The notes below the pieces were generated by a model that was given only the letters and a program-made list of their open reading frames with translations, did not search any database and was not told the origin of the DNA. From contig NW_020312712.1 of NCBI RefSeq assembly GCF_002999335.1, positions 1 to 64,000 of the forward strand: a DNA stretch of 64,000 nt, written 5' to 3'. Positions within the stretch are counted from its first letter, which is position 1. The number at the start of each line of letters is the position of its first letter. This DNA is from Cyclospora cayetanensis (taxonomy: Eukaryota; Apicomplexa; Conoidasida; Eucoccidiorida; Eimeriidae). Made by a program: the position numbers and the translations under genes. This document shows positions 25,548 through 37,130 of this stretch, one piece after another.

Positions 25548-25943
25548 GCATCCTTTAATAGCATAGTATTGAAAGCTCCGCTCCACGTCCTGAGGGGGAA
25601 TACGACCTAGATTCTTATTGACTGTATCACACTCTACGACTCGAAACCTTAAACTGCTTTACCCCCTTCTGTGTTGTAAGGCCTTAGCACCTGTACAGCC
25701 GTCGAAAAGAAAGCTTTCACAGCACGCACAAAACCCTACAACTTTTCAGAGCATCGCGAGTTCTCGTCCTGCTCCTTGAAAAAAATTCTGTGGCACTCAC
25801 AAGGCCTCAGTAGCGCTCTGCACACTCATCTTGATATATATATATATATGGCAAATTCAAAAACCGGGATTTAGGCACTTGTATGCTAGGTCGAATCTCG
25901 ATTGTCCTTCACGGCGTGCGATTCAGGGTCTCCACTGTTTAAG

Positions 25944-26177
25944 ATGCACCGAGAGCTGGCGCTGTTGGGCAGTACGAGTAGCGAAGACTCAGTCTCCGAG
26001 TCGGAGAGTGAACACAGCAGAACCAGTAAAAATGATGATAGCCAATCTGGCTCTGCGGCAGCAGCCAGTGTCAAGGCGCCACCAGGACAAAGTCTCGATT
26101 CACCGGGAGCAGGAGTCCGGAGCGGCCCGCCCCTTCCAGTGGGAGTTCCTCGCTTGCAGCTGGGTTCTCAAAGCTAG
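25944..26177 (+). CDS. Small Ser-rich protein or exon
   Basis: The ATG opens a 77-residue frame starting MHRELALLGSTSSEDSVSES, then acidic and serine-rich, then Pro/Gly-rich, ending LQLGSQS. A possible splice acceptor (CGATTCAG) lies 18 bases upstream in frame, so this may be the last exon of a longer gene. The composition is unlike random frames here, but no family is recognised. Confidence 0.35.
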   Translation: MHRELALLGSTSSEDSVSESESEHSRTSKNDDSQSGSAAAASVKAPPGQSLDSPGAGVRSGPPLPVGVPRLQLGSQS

Positions 26178-27660
26178 ACAGGCCAGTTTGATATTCCTTC
26201 GCTCAGTCGATGATGTTCATTAGTTGACAAACTCTCAATGCACAGCTAGAAAGTAAGAGCCCTACTGCCTGATTTTTCCGTTTAACGTGAGGCGACACGC
26301 TCAGCATTCTCCTCCAGCAACGCCTCCCTGGTTGCACTCCTCCTGTTGAACTCCGGAGCCAGTTCCAGTATGCCTCTGAAATTTGTCATCAGAGTGCCGT
26401 GAGCTGTGGAAAATGGGTGAGGACTGCTTGCCCCCCCGCGCACGCGCAACGTGCGCCAGCCGTGGCTGTCCACAAACCTGTTTAGCACAAGAAGAGGGCC
26501 TACTTCAGCGAGGAGTAGGGCTCCTCACGAACTTGCACTTCTTTCTTGACATACAGAGCGCCTTAAAGCAGACCTCCTCGTCTTAGCTCTTTAGAGATGA
26601 ACTTGAGTGTAGACGAGGCACGGCAACGAGGGTTTCACGCGCTGTCAATGCAGTGTGGACGCCGCAAATGCACTCAAGGCAGCACTACTTTCGCCTAGAT
26701 TTGCTTTGAAGCAAGGGGCATTAGGGGATACCTAGAGGCCTGCTACATCAAGAGCAGACAAAAGATTGCTACAGGGCTCCCAAAGAGTAGGTTTCAGATT
26801 TGTGGGGCACTGCCTCAGGATGGGCTCCTGTCTCCCAGTCAAACAGGCGAAGTGGCACAGCAGTAGCAGCGTTTCAAGGCATAAAGCAGAGCATATTCAG
26901 AACAGCGGATGAAGGTACATTACATGGCCCAGACCGGAAGGGCTCAGCAATCATGCCACAGTAGCGCGACTCCTCTAATGCAGAAGCACCCACCAGCCTA
27001 CAGCACTAAGCCTTCCAGCAATGGCTTCCTCTCAGCAGCGTGTATGGCATATTGAAAATTCATATCCGTGGACGCTGCCAGCGGTCCATAGCGCAATGGA
27101 TGGCTAGCAGTATAGGCGTTCATCCGCAATCGTGGAGCGATACAGGAAGGCACGGATGGGAACTTCCAAGGTGCAACAGCTGCAGTGATGACTGCAGGCG
27201 CAGAAGCGGCTGCGGCTCCTCAGCGTTTCCCCAATACCATAGAGCAACAGCAACAACGCGGGGAAACGTTCAGTGGGGGCCAGGATCGCGTTTGTACAGT
27301 CGTTCAGCCATCAGTGATGTCCTTCTATGGGCAGCTTCGACACATTGATATCTAGGGTGGTAAGCAGAAATCGATCGGAGCTATGCCCATACTACAGAAG
27401 TGGGGCAGCTCAAAACTAAAAGTATAGAGCATACCGTTGTCCATCACACCCCCAGCGTATAGGTCAGTCTTCACACGGGGTTAGCTCATGACGCAAAAAT
27501 TAAAAGCCGATATGGACCAATACACACGGGCCCCAAGCAATCGAAATTGTTTGTACGTGAATTTGGGTTTAAGCTGGCTGTTACCAAGTATACTCATTTA
27601 TGCGTATTTTGACAAGCCCAGTGAAGGTAAAGTTCAGGGTTTTAAAGGCTTCGAGTTCGA
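26178..27660. other. no gene seen
   Basis: Only short frames without motifs. It probably includes the 3' flank of the minus-strand gene ending at 27661. Confidence 0.4.
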
Positions 27661-27824
27661 TCAACTGGTTACAGGTCTTAGCGATCCCCCAGAGGTTGCA
27701 CTATAAGAGGACTGCCGGCCCTCCATATTGTTGCTTTTGCTCCCGACTCTGCTAATACTGTTCGTACCAGCAGTCGTACCATTTGTAAAAGTAGTAGTAG
27801 TAGCAGTACTACTACTACTACTAT

Positions 27825-27877
<53 letters not shown>

Positions 27878-30800
27878 GCTCGACTGTTGCTACCGCATGC
27901 ACTGAGTGTTGTGCTGTATGAGTGTGCTGCAGCAGTAGTGGCTTCTTCTGTCTCAGGATTAAACAGAGGGAGGCACGGCAAGCTACGGACGCCCCCGCTG
28001 CTACCCGTGACTTGCTGCTGCTGCTTCTGATCGTGCACACGACACTGTTCCCTGGGTGATAGAATTCTATCTCTATGACTCTGCGGCTGCGGCTGCAGCA
28101 GAGGAATGTGCTCGCCAACAGCCGGACAAATTGGGGGAAGTAGTGCTTTCCGCGCGCGGGGCAACGAAGGCAACCACAGCTGCTGCTGTTGTTGCTGCAG
28201 TTCCTCGTCCAGTATAGTTGGGGTCTCATTTTCTTGTGGCTGCTGCACATGCAATGCCATCGCCGCCTGCTGGTGCTCCTGTGTCATAATCTGGTGCGCC
28301 TTTACTTGCTGCTGCTGAGACATAGAAAGGTCGGGCAACAAGGCCTCTACATTCTCGCCCGCAGCTACTGTAGAGGCCGCCAGTGGAAACGTGAGCGTGT
28401 CGTTTTCCTGGATCTGCGGTACTTGTGGGGGCGTGCCGCTATCGTCTTTAATGATGGGCACAACTAGAGACTCCATGGGTTGTGACAAGGTCTTCTCGAG
28501 TTTTGTCCACGAGACATCATCACGACTTGACGAGGGTGACATGTGGACTTGGAAGCGCTCCCTGTCTACGGAAGCCCCTCTCTTCACATTGGCGCCTTTG
28601 TAGTTTGGTTCCAAGCGTCTTGTGGGAGCCGCACTGGCTTGATTCATCTCGGTAGCCGTGCTGGATTCCTTGCTGACACGAAAAGGCGGCAAGGGAGCCT
28701 CTTTTGCCCCGTCACTTCTACAGTTTCGCCGGGGATTATGGGAGGTCTCCTGCTTTTCTGGTATTTCCCCCTCTTTGATGCGTGCGGCCTGTGGCTTCTT
28801 GTCTCCAGGCTTGTCCCCTTCCACAAAAATCAGGAGGTTTCTAGCCGCCATTTCCTTCAAGATGATGCTGTCGAGCCACTGTTGCTCCTCCGCATGCAAA
28901 CCGTAGGAACGGCAGAAAGATCGTACCTGCACAGACCCCGAGCCAAACACCTCTATTTGCGACGTTGGGCGTTCATGGCCTCACCTGGATAAGTGTAGCT
29001 GAATGCGAATTCATATGCAATCGATTTTTGCACGCCGCCTGGTCGAGGCCGTGGATTCAAGAATTCGAGTGTGGGAGTTAGTGTTCAACCTAAAGAAAAG
29101 GCTCTGGGCTAAGGCCATTTACTGCTTCTCTGGGATTTTCCCCCTCTCGAATGGAAATCCGGCTGTGGCGACCCTTTTGAATTTCGACGGATACTCCAAA
29201 TACCTCAGGGGCTAACCGCAAGGCGTAGCGTCCTTCTGAGAAGCTAAAGGCCCCTGCGTGCTTCAGAAGTGGAGGTGCGGGTTCCACCGATCTAAAAAGG
29301 CAAATACAATAAGCAGCTACTTCATAGCCACACACTCCCATTTTTTTGGCAGAGATCACCTGGCTCAATCAGTAACAGACAGCAGACTAAGCAAAGTCCA
29401 TAGTAGCCAGTTTGTGGTATGCCCTGTCTGGCGCTGACGTTTCGTCTACCTGTTTTGGTAAAACTGGAACAGACGTGCCCTGTCTGCAGCTCCCTTCCGA
29501 AGGCGTTCGATGGCGGCTGTAAAGCCTAGAGGGCGAGGGCCTTCCGTTCTGGAGCTCCTGGAAAGACAGGCCACAGAGCCCAGTGTGACCTATGAGGAGA
29601 GAGCAACAGCACTTGCGCTAAAGAACGCCAACGGAGGAAGCGGAGTATGATTCAGTGGCTCCCACGAGGCAGTCAAAGCGTGGCCCCACAAAATTACTAC
29701 GCATAGCTCTACAAAGGTGCCTACTAAGATGCCCACATATCAGGAAAGAGAGAGCCTCAAGCTGTGAGTGAAAGGAAACAGTTGCATGGGCTTCTTTCGA
29801 CATATGCGGACAAGGATATATGCGTGTGCGTCATCGTTCGTATAGACTCACACACGTTCGTGCAGTTATCTAATTCCACATGCATCGGTATAAATGCACA
29901 GACACGTTCAGCTGTATTTAGAAAGGCACAAAATATTCTTAAAATGTTGCTGCTCACATAGATGTAGGCATGTGTTTGCAATCCAGGCAGAGCCAAAAAA
30001 AGCGAGCAAGAGGGAAACAGGCAGAGTTGTTTTCATGGGGAAACACACCTCTTTAACTTATGGGTGAGCGCCAGGTTTGGCCTGAAGGTACACTCCCTAA
30101 GGGCCTCCTTCTGCTGCTGGTGCTGCCGCTGCTCGTGCTGCTGTTGTTGACGTTGCTGTTGGTGCTCCGCCAATGCATATAGCTGCAGGTGTCGTGAAAC
30201 TCCGCTGTTTTTCTGTGCCCCAGACACTCCACATTAGTGCGCGTCATTTAGGCATTAGGAGAAGCGGCGGATGCAGAGTTTTCCCCGAACGAGGGCGAGT
30301 TCCTCTTTAAACAGGTGTGCCGAGATCTGAGCACTAAGGGCATCCCCGTTTCGCCTTAGCTGGGCGTCCATAACACTGCATCCCTGCATCGCCATTCAGT
30401 GATTCTCACTTTAAAAGCCTCTTTGCGGCAAGCGCTAGGTGGCTTCCTTGTGCCCCTGAGAGGGGCTTCAGCAGCTCCGCATTCATCATGAGAAACAGAA
30501 CTTTCCCGTGGTTGCACTTCGTGATGCTGCATGAGCTCCTTGCGAGCCTGCCACTGGCACCCTGTGTACGGACCATACAGACTAAACTTAAGAGCGATGC
30601 AGTTTCGGCTGAGCGCGTCGGAAAGCCCTTATCTTCTATCCTTGCATCCCAAGCTCCCATATCTTGTGCTACGGTGGAGCACTTCCTCTGCAAGACATTT
30701 AACTCCTGCTGTCCTAGCCTGTAATTCACTGTACTCAACTCCACCCTTCAGGGTACCGAACGCGTATGCCTTACCGCGTTCATTAATCACCTCCTTAGCT

Positions 30801-32609
30801 GCTGCAGAGGTGCAATGAGCCGCAGGCAGCGTGATCAGCTGCTCTGACGCGTCTGAAAGCATTAAGGCTGACGTTGACGGCTCAGCACTAGCACCCGACA
30901 CTGAAGGTTGCCTGTTTCTACGGGGACTGATGTGGTAAGCCGTGTGACAAGGGAATGTTTCTCGCTGTGTAGGACTCTCTCAAAGAGAATATCAAGTGGA
31001 TTCTCTACCCTAAATTCTCACGCAGGCGGTTGTGACGGAAGAAGCAGCTTCTTTGTCTGTTAAGTAGCAATGGCAAGAAGCCACGATGTAGGCTCTGAAG
31101 CTCAGCGTATACGTGCTGAGCCTCCTGCACGCGCAAGCTTAGTAGCGACCTTAAACAAGTAACTCTTTGCCTCAATCAACGTAGGAAACCCAATGAGTAC
31201 CATTAAGTCAATTAGACAGGAGTAGCAGCAACCAGCTGACCCTAGCAGCAGTGGCCCCCTTGACAGTGGCAGCAGCAGCGAGGCAAAGAGAACGAGCAAC
31301 CGTTGCGACAGCAGTGATATCAGCAACAGTATTGCGCACTTGCTGAAACTGAGCGTCTTTTAATGCGGCTGTGACTTGACTAACATCGCCTCGACGGTCA
31401 ACAATGCCCAGCCGCTCAAGTTCTTTTGCTGCCGCAGCAATCTGGGGGCACCAGTTACTACAGCTGCGATTGCTGTTACGGCTGCATTGGCCATTGCAGC
31501 AAAAACTGGTGCTACGGCTGTGATCGCTTCTGCATTCGGAGAGAATTTCAGCCAGAAACTGAAAGAGGCGCCCTCTGTGGACCTTCCCTGAGCCCTCCGG
31601 ATCTAGCAGACCGCACAGTCTTTCCGCCAAGCGCTGCAGCCCATGCACTCCACACTCGTATGGCTAATAGCACAGCCATAGACCGTACACCCAGCGCAAC
31701 GTATGATTTGAAAGCTAGCAGTAAGGGTCTAGACATCCTTACTAGTTCCCTGATGCCTCCCTCTTCCGAGTTTATCTGCTTCTTGGCCCTGAGAAGCGGA
31801 TCGCGGTGTGGCTGTTGCTGTACTTGTATCTGGTGCCGAAAGATTCCTAGCATCTGCAAGCAGTCTGGAAGAAGAGAAGCTGGGAGGAATTCATCCTCGG
31901 GTGCTTGCGGCTGAAGGGAGGTGTATGCCTGCCTGCGAGCACGTCACAACGCGTGCGGTGCAGGGACTGGGGCGAGGTGCTCTTTAACATGCAAATGAGT
32001 GGCAGTGGCGGTATTGTTCACAAAAGACCTCAAGGATCTAGGCATAACAGAGATGAGACAAAGTCCAGCATTTACTTTATTGCCTTAAAAAGGCGTTGAT
32101 TAAAGATACGAAGGGATGCCGCTGTTAGTTTAGAACTGCTGCTCAGGCGCTGCTGCTGCTCCTGCAGCATAGTCAGCTGTTGCTGTTGCTTTTCACGCCG
32201 TATCAGCGCATCTTCGTATAGCATTTGCGAAATGAGACGCCCGCTTGAAGTGCCACTGCTGCTGCTGGAAGGAGCGCTGCAGGCTGCCTTTTGCTGCAGC
32301 AGCTGCTGCCGCCGCAACAAGGTCTTTTGTTCTTGCTTCTTCCGCTTTGCCTCAAGACCATTGTAATATAGCCTCAAATGAACGCTATTACAGTTTCCTG
32401 CTGCCGCTGATTCTGCTACTGGTCTCACTGCGGCGGCAGCAGCAGCAAGGATCTGTGACTCGGCGGAGATACGAGGCCTGAAGGGGTAACTGCCCTCATA
32501 TTCCTCGGCAGCAGTATTGCCAGCACAAGACCTAGTGTGCCATGGTGCCTCATGCAGGGATGAAGCTCTATCTCCCTCTGCGTACATGAGGCGCAATTGC
32601 CTTTGTAGT
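27661..32609 (-). CDS. Repeat protein with ECTFxPxL-type motifs and a degenerate EF-hand (multi-exon)
   Basis: Likely exons: about 32609-32075 (YPFRPRIS, then LRLYYNGLEAKRKKQEQ and LYEDALIRREKQQQ); about 31920-31754 (ending GGIREL before GTAAGG); from 31643 (RLAERLCGLLDPEGSGKVHR, an EF-hand-like loop whose last position is Arg, not Glu); near 30900; 30560-30410; 30383 onward; about 30210-30055 (LQLYALAEHQQQ and ALRECTFRPNL); 29291-29204 (SVEPAPPLLKHAGAFSFSEG); and 28926-27661. The pattern of RLYxxAxxR, a charged spacer and ECTFxPxL is a repeat known from many protist proteins, often of cytoskeletal or flagellar setting. The last exon is Gln- and Ser-rich, with poly-Ser coded by an AGT run. 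A stop at 30255 or 30359 in the middle could mean two genes. The function is not known to me. Confidence 0.5.
27790..27877 (-). repeat. (ACT)n coding poly-Ser
   Basis: About 27 units of ACT/AGT trinucleotide, read on the minus strand as poly-Ser in the last exon of the ECTFxPxL gene. It is one of the few long trinucleotide runs in the window that is not CAG. Confidence 0.9.
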
Positions 32610-33698
32610 CTACAGCGTATACAATACGACTGAGGCCTGAGGCCCAAACTCTACATCCTAGGTCCTGGGTTAGAATTGCAAGGTAGCTAGAGAGACACCT
32701 CGAGGCTTTTCAGCAGCGACATCTAGCATCGCTGTTCCTGCATAGCCTCTCTGCCTTTGTCGGTAGCTAGCTGTAGCTAGCTGGGGAGAATGCCCTGCAC
32801 CAAGGGAGCATCGAAGGCATAAAGTGTTATTTTGGAAGCCGAGTCAGTAAGTTGCCGATGCTTCGCGTGTTTGGAGTGTGGCCTGTTTCAAATATTGGTC
32901 TAAAAAGCATAAAGCTGAGGCCCTGACTCTCCAGGATTGATTGCTCTGAAATCCCTGCACTGCGTTCTTAGATCTTTGTACTCCTACTGGACCACGGGAC
33001 GAGCGCCAAGAAAGCACTTACAAGGTACGAAGTCTCAAATCTACCTTGACGCCCTCTTTCCTACGACTTCATGTGAAAAAGCCTTTGTCCAGTAGTGGTT
33101 ACAGTCACCGGCGTTCAGGGTACAGCGTTTCTCTGACACGTATGGAGGTCACGAAACCGTTGCATCTTCAGCAGCGCTGCCCAAATTGGGGAAGAAGTCT
33201 TGGAGGTATATCAGCTGCAGATGCATTCACTGACGCCCAGATGCGCCGACTGGGACTTAAATACAGCCCCAGCAGGGCCCTCTTGCGGGGGCCCGGGGCC
33301 CCTCCACGAGGGCCCCCTGTTTGTGTGTCTTCGATAGGGCCAGTTGATTGAGGCCATAGGCGTGCACAAGGTATTAGCGGCGTATATATATGTATCTTTG
33401 TATCTTAAATAATAAATAGGAATGGAAAATAGCAGGGAAAAGAGGTCTCTATTGCCCAACAAATATCACGTCATGCCATTGGGCCCTACCAGGCCCCGGA
33501 TACGCAATGGGCACAGTCAGCGTTCCGTTCTTTGCTTCCCACTCTCTCCCCGTGAAATAATAATAACGCTGCTAAGAGAGCTATTTTTGCGCGGTTTTTA
33601 AGTAGAAGCACGAAGGTTGGGGTTGGGGGAGTCAAGGCAGGCGGGTCGAAACTTCGATGGCGGCTGCGTAGCCTTGCGTGGCGGCTGCTGTCACGAAG
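32610..33698. other. intergenic, upstream exons possible
   Basis: Holds the unseen 5' end of the minus-strand gene and the leader of the plus-strand gene at 33699. A plus frame from the ATG at 33142 (MEVTKPLHLQQRCPNWGRS) is open for 70 codons but has no other support. The first GGGGCCC-type palindromes of the window appear at 33287-33315. Confidence 0.35.
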
Positions 33699-36308
33699 AT
33701 GCACGGAAAGCTCCGGCAGCTGTTACTGCCTACCAGGACGCCTTGGCAGGTGCAAAAGACATTAGCCCTGGGTACTCGTGCGGCTGCACATAGGAGGCCC
33801 CCCAAGCTACCGCACTGCCAAAATGATAGAAACTCCTGCAGGAGGAGCGAGGATGACAGCAGCGTACACCCTATGGCTCGCAAGCCAGAACGGCTCGGAT
33901 TCATTGCTGTTCCAGAAGCCTCAGATCCAGGCATCTCATACAGCAGAACTACCAGCAGCAGCGTGGCAAACCGAGGCCAAGGAGGCAGATCGCACAAGGG
34001 CAGCAGTAACCCCAGGAGATGCATGATTGAGACCAACCGCAATGACAGCAGCAGCCTAGAGTTTTCGAAAGGCGAAAACTCGCAAGAGTCACCCTCGACC
34101 CCAGCCACTAAGAATCTCTCCGCAGCCATACGGCCTCCGCGAGTGCAGCGAAAAAGGGACAGAACTCCTTGCAGCAGGGAGGAGCTGCTGGAGTCGCTTC
34201 CCTTCCTGTCACCTCCGCAGATATGTCAGGCTGTACTACACCTCTCGCGCCCTCCCAGCCAGAGCAGCATCGAGCGTGCAGCAGATGCAGCAGCGCTGGG
34301 CAAAGTCGCAGAGCACTGTGCGCCCCTTTTACACCTGTGGCCTCTCCGCGATGTCGCCATGATCGGAACAAGTCTGGCAATGCACTACTCCCAGAAGCAT
34401 GAAGCACACCCCTCGCCGTGTCAGGAGCAGCAGCAGCATGGGCCTGTCGTGAAGTTCTTGCACAAGGTGGGGCTGCATGCGGTGCAGCACGTCGAGCACC
34501 ACGATCCACGCGATCTGCTCAGGCTGCTACCGCTTCTTGCTGCTGTGCCTCCCCCCGAGGATGTGACGGAAGCTGCGACACCAATAGCGGCGCAGCCAGC
34601 ACCTCCGAAGGAGTCTACGAACGTCGGTACACCGCATTTGCTGGCTGCCCTGCTGCCCTCGCTTGCCTCTGCCGCAGCAGCAGAGAGTCTGAGTGGACCT
34701 GCTGCAGTTGCAGTGGCCTTTGCTGCAGCACACGCCAAGCCGTACATGTTGGCTCCGACTGCCCTTGAAGCCCTCGCGCAGCGCATCCGCTGGTGCTGGA
34801 AACACCACCAACCCCCCCCCTCTCCGCAGCGGAAACGGTGGCCTACGTTGTCTGACGGTGCACGGACAGCTCACGCTTTCTGCAAGGTCGTGGCGGCAAA
34901 ACACGCAGCCTCCTTCATAGAGGGGCAGGCTGCAACTCGAGGCTCCAACAGCAGCCACACCGACGCAGCCAACACATTTTGGCTAGACTGGCTCGGCTGG
35001 TTCCTCGACACCCTGCCTGATCTTTTCCGGAGCGAAGACTGTTTCACTGTGCATGCAGAGCTGTCCGCAATGGCCACGTCATTGGCTCGCACTTCTCCTC
35101 TGCTGCCTGCCGCGCATGCGCGAGTTTGGCGGCTGTTGCTGCCGAGACTGCTGCTGCCCAACAGTACTAGCAGCAGTATCAGCAGCAGTACTAGCAGGAG
35201 GACCCCTGTTGATGTCGTGGATACAAAAAAGCGATTGAAGAGTGTGGCGCTGGGGTGCGCTGCTGCTGCGCGCTGCAGTCTTACTGCAGCGGAGAAACAG
35301 CACTTTCTTGAGCAGTCCGTTCCTCTGGTACTTCAGTACATCCGAAATTTGCAGTCGGAAGCAACGATCTCAGAAGCATCAGCAGCATTGCTTGCAGCAG
35401 ATGCAGCAGATGCACCTGCAGAGAGCTGCCCGCAGCTACCGCCTGTGACAGCAAAGGTGTTGCTCTCTTCCTTTACTGCCGCTGCCCCGACCAGCGAGGT
35501 CACTGCAGTACACCAGTTGCTCACGCTGCTGTGCAGGTTCTCCCGAGTGCATGCAGAGCAGTTCAGCAGCGAGCTGCTGGCGTATGCAGCAGCAGACGTC
35601 GGGATTCTCTCAAACGTCTCCCCATCCGCTTTGGTGCAGCACGAGGCCAGTGCTGCCGCAGTCGCTACTTGTGAGGCGCTCTTACGCCGGCTTCAGCCGC
35701 AGCGCGAGAAGCAGCAAGAGCAACAGCTTCCCAAGGAAGCAGCAGCGGCACTTTTAGCCGCTTGTGGGAGGTTGCCCACTGTCCCCGTGAGGCTCGTTGA
35801 GGTGCTGCAGAGACATGTCCTTCAAGGTAGTTTTAATCGGCAGCCGAATCAGACGCACTCTCCGAGATATCTGCAGCCTTGGCGCTCTTCGACTGTCTCG
35901 CAGCTAGTTGCATGCCTGCTAGCTTTGGGCCGCTTCCCTCGGAGGCTTCTTAATGCGCAATGGGCAGATGTAGAGGGTCAGCTGCTGCGGCGGCTGCAGC
36001 AGCTGGAGCAGCAGCAAATGCAGCAGCAAGCAATAGAATTGGGAGTAGAGGAAGCGGCACGTCTTCTCTCAGCCTATGCTGCAGCTCTGCGAGAACCGCC
36101 TCAGGAGTTGTTGCAGTTGCTGCACCTCTTACTGAGACCGCAGTTGGCAGAACAACGCCACCAGCAGCAGCAACAAAAGGCTGCACTGCACCGCCACACT
36201 CACCAGCGACTGAGCCCTTCTGCGAAGCTAGACCTCAGTGGCTGCATGCACATGGCCCGGCTGCTAGAAGCCATCGTGCGCCTTTCGCTACACACCCCTA
36301 GCGCGGGC

Positions 36309-36346
<38 letters not shown>

Positions 36347-37130
36347 CGAGGAGCGACAACCGCTGCAGCCCTGCTGTGCAAGTAGCGAGTTCGTCGACGC
36401 GCTGGTGGAGTGTCTCTTGGAGAGTCTTGCACTGCAAAGGGCCTACCTATCCCATATCTCGGACGCAGAGCCGCCTCCTCTGAGCACTACCAGCGCGGAG
36501 CAGCAGCTCAAACAACAGCTGCAGCAGCAGCGCGGCCTTGTGGGCATCGCAGCCCTCTGTGCCACGCACCTTCATTGCCCACCCTTGCTAGCGGAAGCAC
36601 TGCAGCTGCGTGTGCAACTGTGCGCAGCAAAGAGGGCAAAGGCAGAACACGCAACGCAGATGGAAGCTGCTCCGCTAGTACTCGAGCCGATATCTGCGCT
36701 TGCCCCCTCAGAAGAACTCCAAGTTGCTCGATTCGTTGCCTCAGTAGTGGGTGGCTGCTACGGAGCCTTGCAGCAGCAGACACAGCAGCAGACACAGCAG
36801 CAAACACAGCAGCAAACACAGCAGCAGCAGGCCTATGAGCTTTTAGTACAGATACTAGGAGGAAGAGAGTCTACTGCTGCTGCAGCTGCCCGTGCTGCTA
36901 TCCGCGCCGCAGAGGCGAGCGCTGAGACGGAGGTGAAGCAGCAGCAGCCAGTACTGCAGCAGCAGCAACTCTGGACCAGCGAGCAGCAGCACGGGTCGCG
37001 TCCGTCGCTGCGCATGCAGCTAGAAGTAGCTGATGCAGTAGGCAGCAGTGCAGTGCAACAGGAAGTGCAGAGTTGCCTGTACAGTCTGGATTTGCTGATG
37101 CAGCCGCTGCAAGTGCTGCACCTTTGCTGA
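33699..37130 (+). CDS. OPR/HPR-type helical-repeat protein, probably organellar
   Basis: A single exon of 1143 residues. I chose the ATG at 33699; a GTG lies 21 bases upstream in the same frame. The first 35 residues (MHGKLRQLLLPTRTPWQVQK and on) are basic with no acid, as in mitochondrial presequences. The body is built of imperfect helical pairs such as SPPQICQAVLHLSR, LRDVAMIGTSLAMH, DPRDLLRLLPLLAAV and LSAMATSLARTSPLL. This spacing is typical of OPR/HPR proteins of algae and apicomplexans that bind organelle RNA. No RAP domain is visible at the C-terminus. Poly-Gln runs (36311-36343, 36775-36830) and Ala-rich stretches interrupt the repeats. The family call rests on repeat pattern only; ARM/HEAT-like repeats are the alternative. 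Confidence 0.6.
36311..36343 (+). repeat. (CAG)n coding poly-Gln
   Basis: Eleven CAG codons in a row in the helical-repeat gene. Confidence 0.9.
36775..36830 (+). repeat. 12- to 15-bp in-frame repeat coding QQQT
   Basis: Short CAG/ACA units repeat about four times, giving QQQTQQQT. The length is a multiple of three. Confidence 0.8.

Noticed and set aside
27090..27170. tRNA-like text with a box A-like segment (CATAGCGCAATGGAT)
   Set aside because: No GGTTCGA-type T arm and no consistent cloverleaf pairing.
32766..32783. TAGCTAGCTG repeated and partly palindromic
   Set aside because: Too short and isolated to call an element.
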